Notes: a model not told the origin generated them from the letters alone. Shown: positions 16,191 through 25,739, counted from the first letter of the stretch. The stretch is 64,000 nucleotides of DNA from Pyrinomonadaceae bacterium (GCA_017983495.1 JAGOBH010000001.1:372001-436000), one strand, 5' to 3'. Program-made: numbers and translations.

Positions 16191-16994
16191 TCAGATGATA
16201 GTCGTGACGATCTCTCTGATGCTTCGCTGTAGCTCGCGGTCGTCCGTTATTGGCGAGCAGATGGCAACTTCGGCGGCAGCGATGGGGGAGATGCCTTTGG
16301 CGATCATTTGGGCGGCGTAGATCAGGAGTCTGGTCGAGACGCCTTCTTCGAGGCCGTGGCCGCGGAGGTTTCGGACCTTCTGGCCGATCTTCACGAGGTC
16401 GGCGGCCGTGTCTTCGTCGATGCCGCCTTCTTTGGCGACGATCTGAGTTTCGGCCTCGGGCTCCGGGTAGTCGAATTCCATTGCGACGAAACGCTGTCTG
16501 GTCGATTGTTTCAGATCCTTGAGGACCGATTGGTAGCCCGGATTGTACGAAACGACGAGCATGAACTCGGGCGGAGCTTCGATCACTGTGCCGCGTTTTT
16601 CGATCGGCAGACGGCGGCGGTCATCGGTGAGCGGGTGGATGATGACGACCGTGTCCTTGCGAGCCTCAACGACCTCGTCGAGGTAGCAGATCGCACCGGC
16701 ACGCACCGCTGCGGTCAAAGGGCCGTCGTGCCAGACGGTCTCTTCGCCCTCGAGCAAAAAGCGGCCGACGAGATCGGTCGAGCTCAAATCCTCATGACAG
16801 GCGACGGTGATGAGCGGGCGGTTGAGCCGATGCGCCATATATTCGACAAATCGCGTCTTGCCGCAGCCTGTCGGGCCCTTGAGCATCGCCGGCAGCTTCG
16901 CCGCGTAGGCCGCCTCGAATAGCTCGATCTCCTGTCCGATGGGTAAATAAAACGGTTCCTTTTCGACCTTATACTTTTCGACTGCTAATTCCAT
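16191..16994 (-). CDS. CbbQ/NirQ/NorQ-type AAA+ ATPase
   Basis: A 267-residue MoxR-group AAA+ protein. The start at 16994 ('[20 protein letters not shown]') matches the family N-terminus; a longer frame to 17108 runs into a repeat hairpin. Walker A 'GPTGCGKT' is at 40-47 and Walker B 'ICYLDEV' at 102-108. These ATPases remodel metalloenzymes (Rubisco activation, NO reductase maturation) together with a VWA protein (CbbO/NorD). No VWA partner or Rubisco/NOR gene is in the window; the downstream gene is an amine oxidase. The client here is unknown. Confidence 0.85.
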   Translation of the reverse strand: MELAVEKYKVEKEPFYLPIGQEIELFEAAYAAKLPAMLKGPTGCGKTRFVEYMAHRLNRPLITVACHEDLSSTDLVGRFLLEGEETVWHDGPLTAAVRAGAICYLDEVVEARKDTVVIIHPLTDDRRRLPIEKRGTVIEAPPEFMLVVSYNPGYQSVLKDLKQSTRQRFVAMEFDYPEPEAETQIVAKEGGIDEDTAADLVKIGQKVRNLRGHGLEEGVSTRLLIYAAQMIAKGISPIAAAEVAICSPITDDRELQRSIREIVTTII

Positions 16995-17040
16995 GTTAGT
17001 TCTATAGTAAATTCTAGTTGGGTAGACGCAAAATGCGTTA

Positions 17041-17115
17041 ACCGCAGATGACGCGGATCGGGCAGATAAAACTCCGGTCAGATCTCTTATCTGCTTCATC
17101 TGCGTCATCCGCGGT
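17041..17115. repeat. Long imperfect palindrome, dispersed-repeat type
   Basis: ACCGCAGATGACGCGGAT (17041-17058) pairs with ATCTGCGTCATCCGCGGT (17098-17115) with one mismatch and one wobble. Inside it CAGATAA (17063-17069) pairs with TTATCTG (17087-17093). It lies between divergent CbbQ-type and GNAT genes. The sequence resembles intergenic palindromes repeated many times in environmental bacterial genomes; that it is a multi-copy repeat here is inferred. Confidence 0.7.
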
Positions 17116-17138
17116 AAAGGTAACGTAAAATATCTTCT

Positions 17139-17606
17139 ATGCTAAAGATCATCCAGGTTGACGGCCCCGAACAAATTGAAGCGACTCGCGCGATGTTTCG
17201 CGAATACGAGGCGTGGCTTGGACTGGATCTTTGCTTTCAGGGCTTCGAGGCGGAGCTTGCGGCCTTGCCGGGTAAATACGCGATGCCTGACGGACGGCTT
17301 CTGCTCGCATATTCGGATGACAAGCTCGCGGGCTGTATTGCGCTCAGAAAGCTCGAAGACGGCATCTGCGAGATGAAGCGGTTGTTTGTTCGTGATGGGT
17401 TTCGCGGCCAGCGGATCGGAGTGCAGTTGATCGAGCGTGTGATCGCCGATGCACGAGAGATCGGGTATTCGGCAATACGGCTCGACACGTATCCGCCCAA
17501 AATGGGAAAAGCCGTGCGTCTCTATGAGAGTCACGGCTTTCGCAAAATCGAACCCTATTACGACAATCCGCACAGCGACGTTCTGTTTATGGAACTCGCC
17601 CTGTGA
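17139..17606 (+). CDS. GNAT-family N-acetyltransferase
   Basis: A 155-residue acetyl-CoA-dependent acyltransferase. The acetyl-CoA pyrophosphate-binding motif A is '[15 protein letters not shown]' (residues 83-97) and motif B-like '[16 protein letters not shown]' is near the C-terminus. It resembles the small soluble GNATs that modify amino acids, antibiotics or proteins; the acceptor is not evident. It starts 24 bases after the palindromic repeat, so it presumably has its own promoter within or next to that element. Confidence 0.85.
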   Translation: MLKIIQVDGPEQIEATRAMFREYEAWLGLDLCFQGFEAELAALPGKYAMPDGRLLLAYSDDKLAGCIALRKLEDGICEMKRLFVRDGFRGQRIGVQLIERVIADAREIGYSAIRLDTYPPKMGKAVRLYESHGFRKIEPYYDNPHSDVLFMELAL

Positions 17607-17607
17607 A

Positions 17608-18384
17608 CTACATTCCCTGGCCAAAACTGCTGCCGTAAACGGTCGGCGGCGGCGGTTCGATATTAAAATTCCGCTCGATGAGCGGAAACACCTGCCTGTA
17701 AGCAAAAACGTTTGCCGCCCAAACGACAGGCATCGCCACCACTATCCCCAAACAAAAAGCGAGAATGCCCAATAATCCAACAAGGCCGCCCAATATCGAT
17801 AGGACGATCAGGCCTCCGATGTTTCCAAACACCGCTGAAAGACTGAGCTTTATTGATTCGATGACACCCAGATCGTGCTCGATGATCAGCGGGATCGCAA
17901 ATAATAGTGCTGCGTTCCAGATCAGCTGAAATACAAAGTAAACCAAAAATACCACGATGACGCCCAGAGCCAAGCCCGTCTGCAACGGCTCAAGTCCGTC
18001 AGCTTGATAGAAGGTACTATCTGATCCGCGGGAGCTCAAAGCGATCTTTGAAAGGTCGATCGTCCACTGAACGACCTGAAAGATAATTCCCGGGATCGCC
18101 TGTATCAACCCGAGCAGCATCAGCGGAAGAAACTTTTCGAAGCCCTTAAAGAGCATTCCGAAATCGACCGGTTCATCACGCATATCCCGCAGGACAATGT
18201 AGGCGAACCCTCCCATAGCCGGGCCGATCAAGACAAAGTTTACAAATGGAATGCAACTGATCATGATCAGCGTTACAAGGCCTGCGCCTATGTAAAGCCC
18301 GGGATTACGCTTTACTAATTCCCATCCGTTGCCGATACAGTCTCCGGCGTCGATCGCACCGCGTAAGAATTGAATGTTTTCCAT
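17608..18384 (-). CDS. Multi-pass integral membrane protein of unknown function
   Basis: About 258 residues from the ATG at 18384, chosen because the conserved-looking part 'FLRGAIDAGDCIGNGWELVKRNPGLY' begins right after it; an ATG at 18444 would add 20 residues. Six hydrophobic stretches are visible (about 30-50, 60-75, 90-115, 145-175, 190-215 and 220-245). 'EPVDFGMLFKGF' between helices resembles a recurring motif in uncharacterised bacterial membrane proteins. The tail is proline-rich ('EPPPPTVYG'). I cannot assign a function. Its stop is two bases from the convergent GNAT gene's stop. Confidence 0.65.
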   Translation of the reverse strand: MENIQFLRGAIDAGDCIGNGWELVKRNPGLYIGAGLVTLIMISCIPFVNFVLIGPAMGGFAYIVLRDMRDEPVDFGMLFKGFEKFLPLMLLGLIQAIPGIIFQVVQWTIDLSKIALSSRGSDSTFYQADGLEPLQTGLALGVIVVFLVYFVFQLIWNAALLFAIPLIIEHDLGVIESIKLSLSAVFGNIGGLIVLSILGGLVGLLGILAFCLGIVVAMPVVWAANVFAYRQVFPLIERNFNIEPPPPTVYGSSFGQGM

Positions 18385-18450
18385 TATTTTGCGTAGAAGT
18401 GGATTTTTGTTGATTGATGTTACCGCATTCCGCATTTTTTGCAAACAAAA

Positions 18451-18495
18451 AACCGCTCGAATTTACCAAAAGATCTCTGGCAAATTCGAGCGGTT
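18451..18495 (-). terminator. Hairpin terminator of the M28 peptidase gene
   Basis: AACCGCTCGAATTT (18451-18464) pairs perfectly with AAATTCGAGCGGTT (18482-18495). The A-run at 18447-18452 gives a T-run on the minus strand. It sits 20 bases beyond the stop at 18515 and upstream of the membrane-protein gene, so it insulates the two. Confidence 0.85.
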
Positions 18496-18514
18496 CTCTA
18501 TGAAGAAACGCGGG

Positions 18515-20227
18515 TTAGTTCATTGGTTTTCTGGGCATTTTCTCGTCCATCATCGCTGTCTGATAAACGAACGCGGCCATAATGGTTGCGGCCTGTTTCA
18601 TATCGTCCGCCTGGATGCGGTCGTAATTGTCCTGGTTCGAGTGGTGCGTACGCGTGTCGTACTCGATCTCGTCCTGGATGAACTGGAAACCGGGCAGGCC
18701 GATACGGTCATACGAAAGATGGTCCGTTCCGCCGGTGTTCGACAGCGTGAGCGTCTTGGCTCCGAGATCGCTGAACGGGGCAAGCCAGGCTTCGAAATAC
18801 GGACGAACCGCAGAATTGCCCTGCATGTAAACGCCGCGGATCTTGCCGGTACCGTTGTCGAGGTTGAAATAAGCCGAAAGCTTGTCGTAATTAGCTGCCT
18901 TGACCAGTTCCGGTTTCGGAGCATTCGGAGCAGGCGGGCCAAACTGGTTTCCGCCGCCTTTCATTTCACCAAACTGTTGTTTTACGTATTCACGCGAACC
19001 GTGCAACCCCTGCTCCTCACCGCTCCAGAGAGCAACGCGAATGGTGCGTCTCGGCTTGAGGCCTGTAGCGAGCAGGATGCGAACGGCTTCCATCGCGACG
19101 GCACAGCCGGCCGCGTTGTCGGTCGCACCGGTCGAACCGTGCCAGGAATCCATATGGCCGCCGAGCATGACCAACTCCTCTTTCAGCGTCGGGTCGGTGC
19201 CCGGTATTTCGGCAACCGTGTTGTAACCCATCAGGTCTTCGTCATAATACTGACCCTTGATCTCGACCGCCATTTTCGGCTTGACGCCCTGCTGGATCAT
19301 ACGAGCCAAACGGTTGTAATCCTCAGTCGCCATCGTCATCTGCGGCAACATCCTTGATTCGGCTTCTTTCATGTACGGCGTCAGGCGGCGTGCCGGTTGG
19401 CCCGCTGCCGGAACTTCCTGGGCGACTCCGGCGCCCTGTACGAACAAGGTTCCGCCGCTTCCGTTGCGGCTGTTGTCGACCATGACGGCCGCACCTTCTT
19501 CGATGAGGAAACTCATGACCTTGCCCTGAAGAGCCATCTGACGCATTCTATCCGCCATTTGCGGATTGGGTTGAGCACCGGGGGCCGGCTGAGCCGGACG
19601 CGGGGCACTCGGGTCGGGTGCATTTGCCATTTTGGCGAGTTCATCGTCGGTGTGACGGGTTCCCATTCCGGCAAAATCAGCCTTGGTTTCACGAATTCCG
19701 GACGTCATAACGATCTTGCCGCGAAGTTGGCCTTTGTACTTGGCGAAATCTTCGTCGGTCTTGATATCGAGCAGAACGATCTCTGCTGTTACCATCCCGC
19801 TGGTCGACGGCGACCATGCTTTCGGGAACGCAATGACCGGAACAGCGTGCGGTTCGATGACCTGAGCCGAAAAGCTCTTCAGCTCCCAACCGCGGCCAAA
19901 CGGCCCCCACGACTCAAGCTTGGCGTTCTTCATACCCCATTTCGCCATCGTATCGCGGGTCCATTCGTTGGCTCGCTTCATGCTCGGCGAATTGGTCAGC
20001 CTGCCTCCGATCACGTCTGTCAGATAGCTGAGGTGCTGCATGACCTGCGAACGGTTCATGCCCTCGTCGCGAATTTTATCGATCTCTGCCTTCGGTGCTG
20101 TATATACAGACTTAGCCGGAGCCGAAGCGGCCGATGCCGAACCCACCGATGCCGTCTGGGCAAAGGTGAGCGTCGGCAACAAAAACGCGTAAAGAACGAA
20201 TGCGCCTAACAACTTGCGTCGTAACAT
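18515..20227 (-). CDS. Secreted M28-family zinc metallopeptidase
   Basis: A 570-residue protein with a signal peptide (cleavage after TFA-Q near 24), AGGAG nine bases before the ATG, and an insert around residues 120-290 consistent with a PA-like domain. The co-catalytic zinc site is visible: '[21 protein letters not shown]' supplies His and the bridging Asp, '[16 protein letters not shown]' the Glu-Glu pair, and '[16 protein letters not shown]' the last His. Family members are amino- or carboxypeptidases (carboxypeptidase Q-like). It probably degrades peptides in the periplasm or outside the cell. A strong terminator follows. Confidence 0.87.
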   Translation of the reverse strand: MLRRKLLGAFVLYAFLLPTLTFAQTASVGSASAASAPAKSVYTAPKAEIDKIRDEGMNRSQVMQHLSYLTDVIGGRLTNSPSMKRANEWTRDTMAKWGMKNAKLESWGPFGRGWELKSFSAQVIEPHAVPVIAFPKAWSPSTSGMVTAEIVLLDIKTDEDFAKYKGQLRGKIVMTSGIRETKADFAGMGTRHTDDELAKMANAPDPSAPRPAQPAPGAQPNPQMADRMRQMALQGKVMSFLIEEGAAVMVDNSRNGSGGTLFVQGAGVAQEVPAAGQPARRLTPYMKEAESRMLPQMTMATEDYNRLARMIQQGVKPKMAVEIKGQYYDEDLMGYNTVAEIPGTDPTLKEELVMLGGHMDSWHGSTGATDNAAGCAVAMEAVRILLATGLKPRRTIRVALWSGEEQGLHGSREYVKQQFGEMKGGGNQFGPPAPNAPKPELVKAANYDKLSAYFNLDNGTGKIRGVYMQGNSAVRPYFEAWLAPFSDLGAKTLTLSNTGGTDHLSYDRIGLPGFQFIQDEIEYDTRTHHSNQDNYDRIQADDMKQAATIMAAFVYQTAMMDEKMPRKPMN

Positions 20228-20327
20228 TATTTAGATCTCCTGATAGCTTAAATGATTCCGTTGGACGGTATTTGATTACTTATACCACACTAACGAGGGA
20301 AAAGTTTCAGAATTACCTTCGAGACGT

Positions 20328-20909
20328 TTATACAGTCGTCCATGTAAGCGTAAATGCCGGCGGTACATTTTTTAGTACAAGCGGGCTGCGCTTTGATCGG
20401 CCGTAACGGTTGCGAAGGAATTCGCGGAGCTTGATCGCGGGCGGAAGGTAATAGCCGTGTGCGTACTGGAAAATGCGAAGTTCGCAGCCTTCGTCCATGA
20501 ATTTTTCGATCTCGAGCAGTACGCTCTCGCTCACCTCTTTGGGCAGAGAGACAAACGGAAGACAGCAGACCAGGTAACGCACTTTGCCAAGCCCCGACCG
20601 CTGATGGATCGAATACGCCTCTGCCGCATTGCCGCAAATGATGTTAAAAGAGTCGAATTTTGATCCGAGTGTTTTCACAAGTTCAGGGTCGATCTCGATC
20701 CCGAGGTACGATTCACGATTGGGGATTACCTCTTGCAGGTATTTGGTGATCGCTCCGGTTCCGACACCCAATTCGAGAACGATATTGTTCTCGTCCGGCT
20801 TAATTCCGTGTAGCATTTCAGCGGCAAGTTCCGGTGAACTCGGGGCGACAGCACCAACCTTGAAAGGATTTTTTAGAAATGCCTGCAGAAATTGGAGATT
20901 TTCTTTCAT
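20328..20909 (-). CDS. Phospholipid N-methyltransferase-like SAM methyltransferase
   Basis: A 193-residue class I methyltransferase. 'FKVGAVAPSSPELAAEM' (16-32) and the SAM-binding motif I 'VLELGVGTGAIT' (44-55) match the PmtA-like group (COG3963), which methylates phosphatidylethanolamine towards phosphatidylcholine, or related RNA methyltransferase-like folds. 'YLGIEIDPELVK' is the acidic loop and 'VCCLPFVSLP' takes the place of motif IV. The membrane-lipid role is inferred from similarity alone. It starts just downstream of the frameshifted zinc-ribbon remnant after topA. Confidence 0.7.
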   Translation of the reverse strand: MKENLQFLQAFLKNPFKVGAVAPSSPELAAEMLHGIKPDENNIVLELGVGTGAITKYLQEVIPNRESYLGIEIDPELVKTLGSKFDSFNIICGNAAEAYSIHQRSGLGKVRYLVCCLPFVSLPKEVSESVLLEIEKFMDEGCELRIFQYAHGYYLPPAIKLREFLRNRYGRSKRSPLVLKNVPPAFTLTWTTV

Positions 20910-20918
20910 CGGTAATGA

Positions 20919-21099
20919 TCAAGCCCTAACGGCATTGTCAGCCTTGCCTTGCGGTGTTACATCCGTCTTATCGACTGCCATTTTATAATCACAGTCTTCG
21001 TTTTGGCAATACCGGACAGCGCCGTCCTTCTTTGACCAGTTTATCCCAAAACACTACGTCGCATTTTGGGTGGTTCGGGTGTCCGAACGTTTCCCTCAT
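20919..21099 (-). pseudogene. Frameshifted small Cys4 zinc-ribbon ORF overlapping the topA stop
   Basis: An ATG at 21099-21097 overlaps the topA TGA (ATGA). It encodes 36 residues including 'HPKCDVVFWDKLVKEGRRCP' before a TGA at 20989. Deleting one G in the CCGG near 21013 joins this to the other frame, which continues 'YCQNEDCDYKMAVDK' and ends at 20919. The joined 59-residue product would have a C-x13-C-x2-C-x4-C ribbon resembling topoisomerase I zinc fingers. It may be a decayed gene, a sequencing error or a programmed frameshift; the sequence alone cannot decide. Confidence 0.5.
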
Positions 21100-23660
21100 C
21101 TACCATTCTTCTTCGCAGATTTCTTGGGCTGCGCCTTTTTAGCTTTAGGCTTTGTCTTCTTTGCAAACGCTCCCGGCAGTTCAGCTTCAATGAGGTTTTT
21201 TACCTGTTCCAGTGTCAGAACTGCTGCCTCGTCCGCTGTAGAGCGGGTGCCATCGACCTTTTTTGGAAGTGAAATGATCTTTTTACCGAATTTTATTACG
21301 GGGCCCCAACGGGCATTCTCAAGCGATATTTTTTCATCTTCCCAGCGTTGTATGTAACGGTTTGCTTCTTTGCTGACCTTTGCCTCGATGAGTTCATTCA
21401 TCTCGGCTTGGGTCAGGTTCACGAGATCATATCGACGCGGCACGTTGATGAACATTCCGTCCCATTTAATAAATGGCCCGAAGCGTCCCGCACCTTTTGT
21501 GATAGGTTTACCGTCATACTCACCAACCGGAGCATCGGCCTCCTGTTTGGCTTTGATGTAGCTGATCGCTTTTTCCGTATCCACAGTGCCGAGGTCTGTG
21601 CCGCGAGGTATTGAGACAAATTCGTCGCCCCACTTCACATACGGCCCGAAGCGGCCAATGCCGGCAGAGAGTTCTTTGCCCTCATAGGTGCCCATCGCCG
21701 CTTGCAGTTTGAAGAGAGCCAGAGCTTCCTCAAACGTGATGGTTTCGATGCTCTGTCCTGTCGGGACTTTGGCGAATCTCGGCTTTTCCTCTTCGGTGGC
21801 GCTGCCGATCTGGATGATCGGGCCGTAGCGGGCCATACGAGCGACCACCGGTTTTCCGGATTCGGGATCGATGCCCAGTTCTCGCTCGGCTTTTACGCGT
21901 TCCGCCATTTCGATGGTGTTGTCGACATCTTTCTTGAACGGGCCGTAAAACTCCTCGAGCATTACATTCCATTCCAGCTTTCCGCCGGCCACTTCATCAA
22001 ACTCAGCCTCGATCTTGGCTGTGAAGCCATAGTCCATGATGGCGTCAAAATACTGTTTCAGAAAATCAGTCACCACAAGCCCCAGATCTGTCGGAAACAG
22101 CTTTGCTTTTTCAGCACCTGTATTTTCAGAATCTTCGCGTTTACTGATCGTATCGTTCTTTAAAACCAGGATCCTGTAAGCTCTTGGCGTGCCTTCTTTA
22201 TCTCTCTTTTCGACGTAACCTCGTTTCAGGATCGTCGAGATCGTCGGCGCGTATGTGGACGGGCGGCCGATGCCGAGTTCTTCTAATTTTTTTACCAGCG
22301 ATGCTTCCGTATATCGTGGATTAGCTCGGCTGAAACGTTCCGTGGCTCTTAGTTCAGAAAGCGGCAATAACTGCCCCACCTTCATCGGCGGCAAAAGTCC
22401 CTCGGACGATTCTTCCGGCTCGTCGTCATCCTTATCCTCCCGATACACTTTCAGAAACCCGTCAAATTTCAGAACTTCGCCCGTAGCCGTGAGTTCTTCC
22501 TTGTTGGTGGAAATTTCGATCTTGACCGTGGTTTTTTCCAGTTCCGCCTCGGCCATTTGCGAGGCGATGGTCCGCTTCCAGATCAGTTCATACAGCCTCT
22601 GCCCGTCCTCGTCCCTAATGGACGGGGCGGCGGCGGAGGTTGGGCGAATGGCTTCGTGGGCTTCCTGGGCAGATTCGTTTTTGTTCTTGAATTTGCGCGC
22701 CTGATGATATTTGTCACCAAAGATGGAGCTGATCGCAGACTTGATATCGGCCTGCGCTGTCTCGCTGAGGCTTACGCTGTCCGTACGCATATAAGTAATA
22801 TGCCCGTTTTCATAAAGCCTCTGTGCGATCTGCATGGTTCTTGCCACGCCGTAGCCAAGTTTTCTTGATGCTTCCTGCTGGAGCGTCGAGGTAGTAAATG
22901 GTGGTGCAGGCGAACGTTTGCCTGGTTTAACTCTTATATCGGTGACCTTATAGTCGGCACCGGTACAACTTTTCAGAAACGTTTCCGCGTCTTGAGCACT
23001 GTTTTGCTTTCTGCCCTCGGCTTTAAAAGTTACTTGCTTTCCCGTAATGTCATCGGCAAAAAACAACCCTTCAATCTTGAAATGACTTTCCTGCAGAAAG
23101 GCATTGATCTCGCGTTCCCGGTCGGCGATAAGGCGTACCGCGACACTCTGCACTCGACCCGCACTCAGGTTTTTATTGCTGGTGCTGATCTTGCGCCATA
23201 GTACAGGGCTCAATTCAAATCCGACGATCCGATCCAGCACCCGGCGAGCCTGCTGCGCCATCACCAGGTTCATATTTACGGTGCGTGGATTCTTTACGGC
23301 CGCTTCGATCGCAGGCTTTGTGATCTCATGAAACACGATCCGTTTTGTCGATTTTGGATCCAGGCCCAGCACTTCGCACAGATGCCAGCTGATGGCTTCT
23401 CCCTCACGGTCTTCGTCTGTTGCCAGCCATACTTCATCGGATCTTTTTGCCAACGACCTCAGTTCGCTAACGACCTTTTTCTTTTCATCGGGAACAATAT
23501 ATCGGGGTTCAAAATCATTCTCGATATCGATACCCATGCTGGCTTTTTCAAGGTCGCGGATATGGCCATAGCAGCTGTTTACCTGAAAATCTTCTCCGAG
23601 GATCTTTTCAATGGTCTTGGCTTTTGCCGGGCTTTCTACTATTAACAGATTTTTTGACAT
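21096..23660 (-). CDS. topA: DNA topoisomerase I (type IA)
   Basis: An 854-residue enzyme that relaxes negative supercoils. The Toprim domain shows 'LIVESPAKAKTI' (Glu9) and 'ATDEDREGEAISWHL' (Asp82, Asp84). The catalytic tyrosine is Tyr290 in 'ITYMRTDS'. After about residue 590 the classical Cys4 zinc fingers are replaced by repeats of the type 'RFGPYVKWG', 'RFGPFIKWDG' and 'RWGPVIKFGK', followed by a Lys-rich tail. This repeat C-terminus is the type common in Bacteroidota and some other phyla. A zinc-ribbon ORF overlaps its stop. The YkgJ-like gene lies just upstream on the same strand (9-base gap). Confidence 0.95.
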   Translation of the reverse strand: MSKNLLIVESPAKAKTIEKILGEDFQVNSCYGHIRDLEKASMGIDIENDFEPRYIVPDEKKKVVSELRSLAKRSDEVWLATDEDREGEAISWHLCEVLGLDPKSTKRIVFHEITKPAIEAAVKNPRTVNMNLVMAQQARRVLDRIVGFELSPVLWRKISTSNKNLSAGRVQSVAVRLIADREREINAFLQESHFKIEGLFFADDITGKQVTFKAEGRKQNSAQDAETFLKSCTGADYKVTDIRVKPGKRSPAPPFTTSTLQQEASRKLGYGVARTMQIAQRLYENGHITYMRTDSVSLSETAQADIKSAISSIFGDKYHQARKFKNKNESAQEAHEAIRPTSAAAPSIRDEDGQRLYELIWKRTIASQMAEAELEKTTVKIEISTNKEELTATGEVLKFDGFLKVYREDKDDDEPEESSEGLLPPMKVGQLLPLSELRATERFSRANPRYTEASLVKKLEELGIGRPSTYAPTISTILKRGYVEKRDKEGTPRAYRILVLKNDTISKREDSENTGAEKAKLFPTDLGLVVTDFLKQYFDAIMDYGFTAKIEAEFDEVAGGKLEWNVMLEEFYGPFKKDVDNTIEMAERVKAERELGIDPESGKPVVARMARYGPIIQIGSATEEEKPRFAKVPTGQSIETITFEEALALFKLQAAMGTYEGKELSAGIGRFGPYVKWGDEFVSIPRGTDLGTVDTEKAISYIKAKQEADAPVGEYDGKPITKGAGRFGPFIKWDGMFINVPRRYDLVNLTQAEMNELIEAKVSKEANRYIQRWEDEKISLENARWGPVIKFGKKIISLPKKVDGTRSTADEAAVLTLEQVKNLIEAELPGAFAKKTKPKAKKAQPKKSAKKNGR

Positions 23661-23669
23661 ATTAAATGG

Positions 23670-24464
23670 TTAACACCGGTTAACCCTTGTTTCGATAAAC
23701 TGCCTTGCTTCCGGCAGTGTCATTCCTATCAGATCACTTTCGAACCACGTCTCTTCAGATGCGTCATACGAGTGAACTTCGTATTCTTTTTCAAGATCGT
23801 CATCGACGATCGCAACTATCCTTAAATAAGTTACTTTTGCCGACACCATCCGTCCGGGCTCTTCGATCGAGTATGACGCTTTCCATGAGACGGAATCGAC
23901 CGCGATCGCTGCAAATGTAATGACACTTTTTTCGGCGTCAATATTTAACAGATTCGCGAGATCTGACGCAAGTTCCTGTTCGGTAAGCCTCGCCTCAACG
24001 CCGTACATTCGGCGATATTCGTGACAGCGATCGCTGCCGGCTTCAAACTCGTGACACAAGAACGGCCGTTCGGGATAAATTCGGCAACCGATCGACCGTG
24101 TTAGTTCGCCCTCGAGATGCGAGCAATATCCAGTCTCGACATCACGCGGCAACACACGCTCAATGACGATGTCCTCGTCCGCCCCGTCCAGGGTAATGTC
24201 CCAATACGCTTTGAGCGGCGGCGTATCATCGAGCCGAACGGGCACGATCAACGCAAATGCACAGCACACTCCGCACGTCACGCACTCAGGCGTCGGCCCT
24301 TTTGCCGAGGCCGTTACGCTGTCCGCGACAAACTTGGAAAGACGTTCGAGCGGAAATTGCGGTTCAAAGATCGTGGCTTTCTTGCGGCGGTCGAGATCGC
24401 CGATCAACTCATAGTAATCGGACTTGCTATATCGCGTGATCTGAACAAGTTCACTCACCGGCAT
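23670..24464 (-). CDS. YkgJ-type cysteine-cluster (CxxCxxxCC family) protein
   Basis: A 264-residue soluble protein. 'CVTCGVCCAF' gives Cys61, Cys64, Cys67 and Cys68, and further cysteines follow in 'GYCSHLEGE', 'IGCRIYPERPFLCHEFE' and 'DRCHEYRRMYG', the pattern of the zinc/iron-chelating UPF0153/YkgJ family. Members are thought to bind a metal or cluster; their reaction is unknown. The C-terminal 120 residues are an extra domain not typical of short YkgJ proteins. It lies 9 bases upstream of topA on the same strand and is likely co-transcribed with it. Confidence 0.8.
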   Translation of the reverse strand: MPVSELVQITRYSKSDYYELIGDLDRRKKATIFEPQFPLERLSKFVADSVTASAKGPTPECVTCGVCCAFALIVPVRLDDTPPLKAYWDITLDGADEDIVIERVLPRDVETGYCSHLEGELTRSIGCRIYPERPFLCHEFEAGSDRCHEYRRMYGVEARLTEQELASDLANLLNIDAEKSVITFAAIAVDSVSWKASYSIEEPGRMVSAKVTYLRIVAIVDDDLEKEYEVHSYDASEETWFESDLIGMTLPEARQFIETRVNRC

Positions 24465-24598
24465 CTACCGCTCAAGAAAAAAATAAGTCAGACACTAAAC
24501 TCGTGCTGACGTTCTGATTACTAACACCTTGTTTACTGGCCTGTCAATTCGAGGCCGTACCTTATCGAAAATTGAACCTATGTCAAAACAGCTTCGGA

Positions 24599-25726
24599 TC
24601 AGATGCGCCGGGCGTAGTGCTTTCCGGGTAAAACACGGATCAGGTCGCGGATATCAAGGGCGACAAGTGCGGTGTTGAGGTCGCCGAATGAGAGGCTGCT
24701 CGATTCGAGCAGGACGTCGATATGGGTCGGTTCGTCGGCCGCGAGCAGCTCCCAGATCTTTCGCTCGTTGTCGGTCATATCCGCCGGAATCAGTTCGGGC
24801 TGCATGACGGCATCTTCGACATTTCGATCTTCGACCTTTGGCGGCAAGATCCGTGCCGATATCTCGCTCGGCAGTTCGGCGACGACATCCTGCCATTGCT
24901 GAACGAGTTTGGCTCCGCTCTTTATCAGGTAGTTGGTACCAAACGAGTTGCTCGAGGTGATGTTGCCGGGAACCGCCATCACCTCGCGGTTCTGCTCCAT
25001 AGCGAGACGGGCTGTGATCAGAGAACCGCTGCGTTCCGACGCCTCGATGATCAGGACGCCGTGACTAAGGCCGCTGATGATGCGGTTGCGATAGGGAAAG
25101 TTTTCGGCAAGCGGCGGAGTGCCAAGCGGAAACTGTGAGGCGATGCACCCGCCGGAGGCGAGTATCTCGCGGACGAGCCCGTTGTTCTCACGCGGATAGA
25201 CATTGTCGATGCCCGTGCCGATCACGGCGACGGTCTTGCCCTGTCCGCGGATCGCACCGCGGTGGGCCGCGGTATCGATACCGCGGGCAAGGCCCGAAAC
25301 TACCGTCAGGCCGCGTGAAGCCAGATCGCGAGCGAGCATCTCGGCCGCATTCTCGCCATACGTTGAACACATTCGCGAACCGATCACGCCAACGCCCGGC
25401 TGATCAAAACACGCCTGCCAGTCGCCCTTTACATACAAAACTATCGGCGGATCGTCGATCTCACGCAAGAGGGCCGGATAGCTGCCGTCGTCGAGGATCA
25501 GTACGTCGCCGCCGAGAGCCTTGACGCGTTCGAGTTCGAGAACCGCACGGTCGTGAAACTCACGCTTCATAATGCTCTCGATCGTCTCGGGCTTCAGCCG
25601 CAGCGATTCGAGTTCGGTCCGCCGGGCATGAAACACAGCGTCCGGCGACCCAAACCGCTCGAGCAACTTCGTCGCCGCCCGCGGCCCAACTCCCGGAGTC
25701 ATATTAAGTGCGATCCACTCAATCAT
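24599..25726 (-). CDS. dprA: DNA-processing protein DprA (Smf)
   Basis: A 375-residue protein that binds incoming single-stranded DNA and loads RecA during natural transformation. An N-terminal helix-hairpin-helix-like region (1-60) precedes the Rossmann core: 'GVIGSRMCSTYG' (113-124), 'VVSGLARGIDTAAHRGA' (142-158), 'NRIISGLSHGVLIIEA' and 'GSLITARLAMEQNREVMAVPG'. A winged-helix-like C-terminal domain (about 310-375) is present, as in longer DprA proteins. No com genes are nearby. The tRNA-Sec gene lies directly upstream on the same strand. Confidence 0.93.
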   Translation of the reverse strand: MIEWIALNMTPGVGPRAATKLLERFGSPDAVFHARRTELESLRLKPETIESIMKREFHDRAVLELERVKALGGDVLILDDGSYPALLREIDDPPIVLYVKGDWQACFDQPGVGVIGSRMCSTYGENAAEMLARDLASRGLTVVSGLARGIDTAAHRGAIRGQGKTVAVIGTGIDNVYPRENNGLVREILASGGCIASQFPLGTPPLAENFPYRNRIISGLSHGVLIIEASERSGSLITARLAMEQNREVMAVPGNITSSNSFGTNYLIKSGAKLVQQWQDVVAELPSEISARILPPKVEDRNVEDAVMQPELIPADMTDNERKIWELLAADEPTHIDVLLESSSLSFGDLNTALVALDIRDLIRVLPGKHYARRI

Positions 25727-25739
25727 CCTTCATCTTCTT

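Noticed and set aside
18374..19357. 327-codon plus-strand frame opposite the M28 peptidase
   Set aside because: Antisense shadow that also runs through the peptidase's own terminator hairpin.
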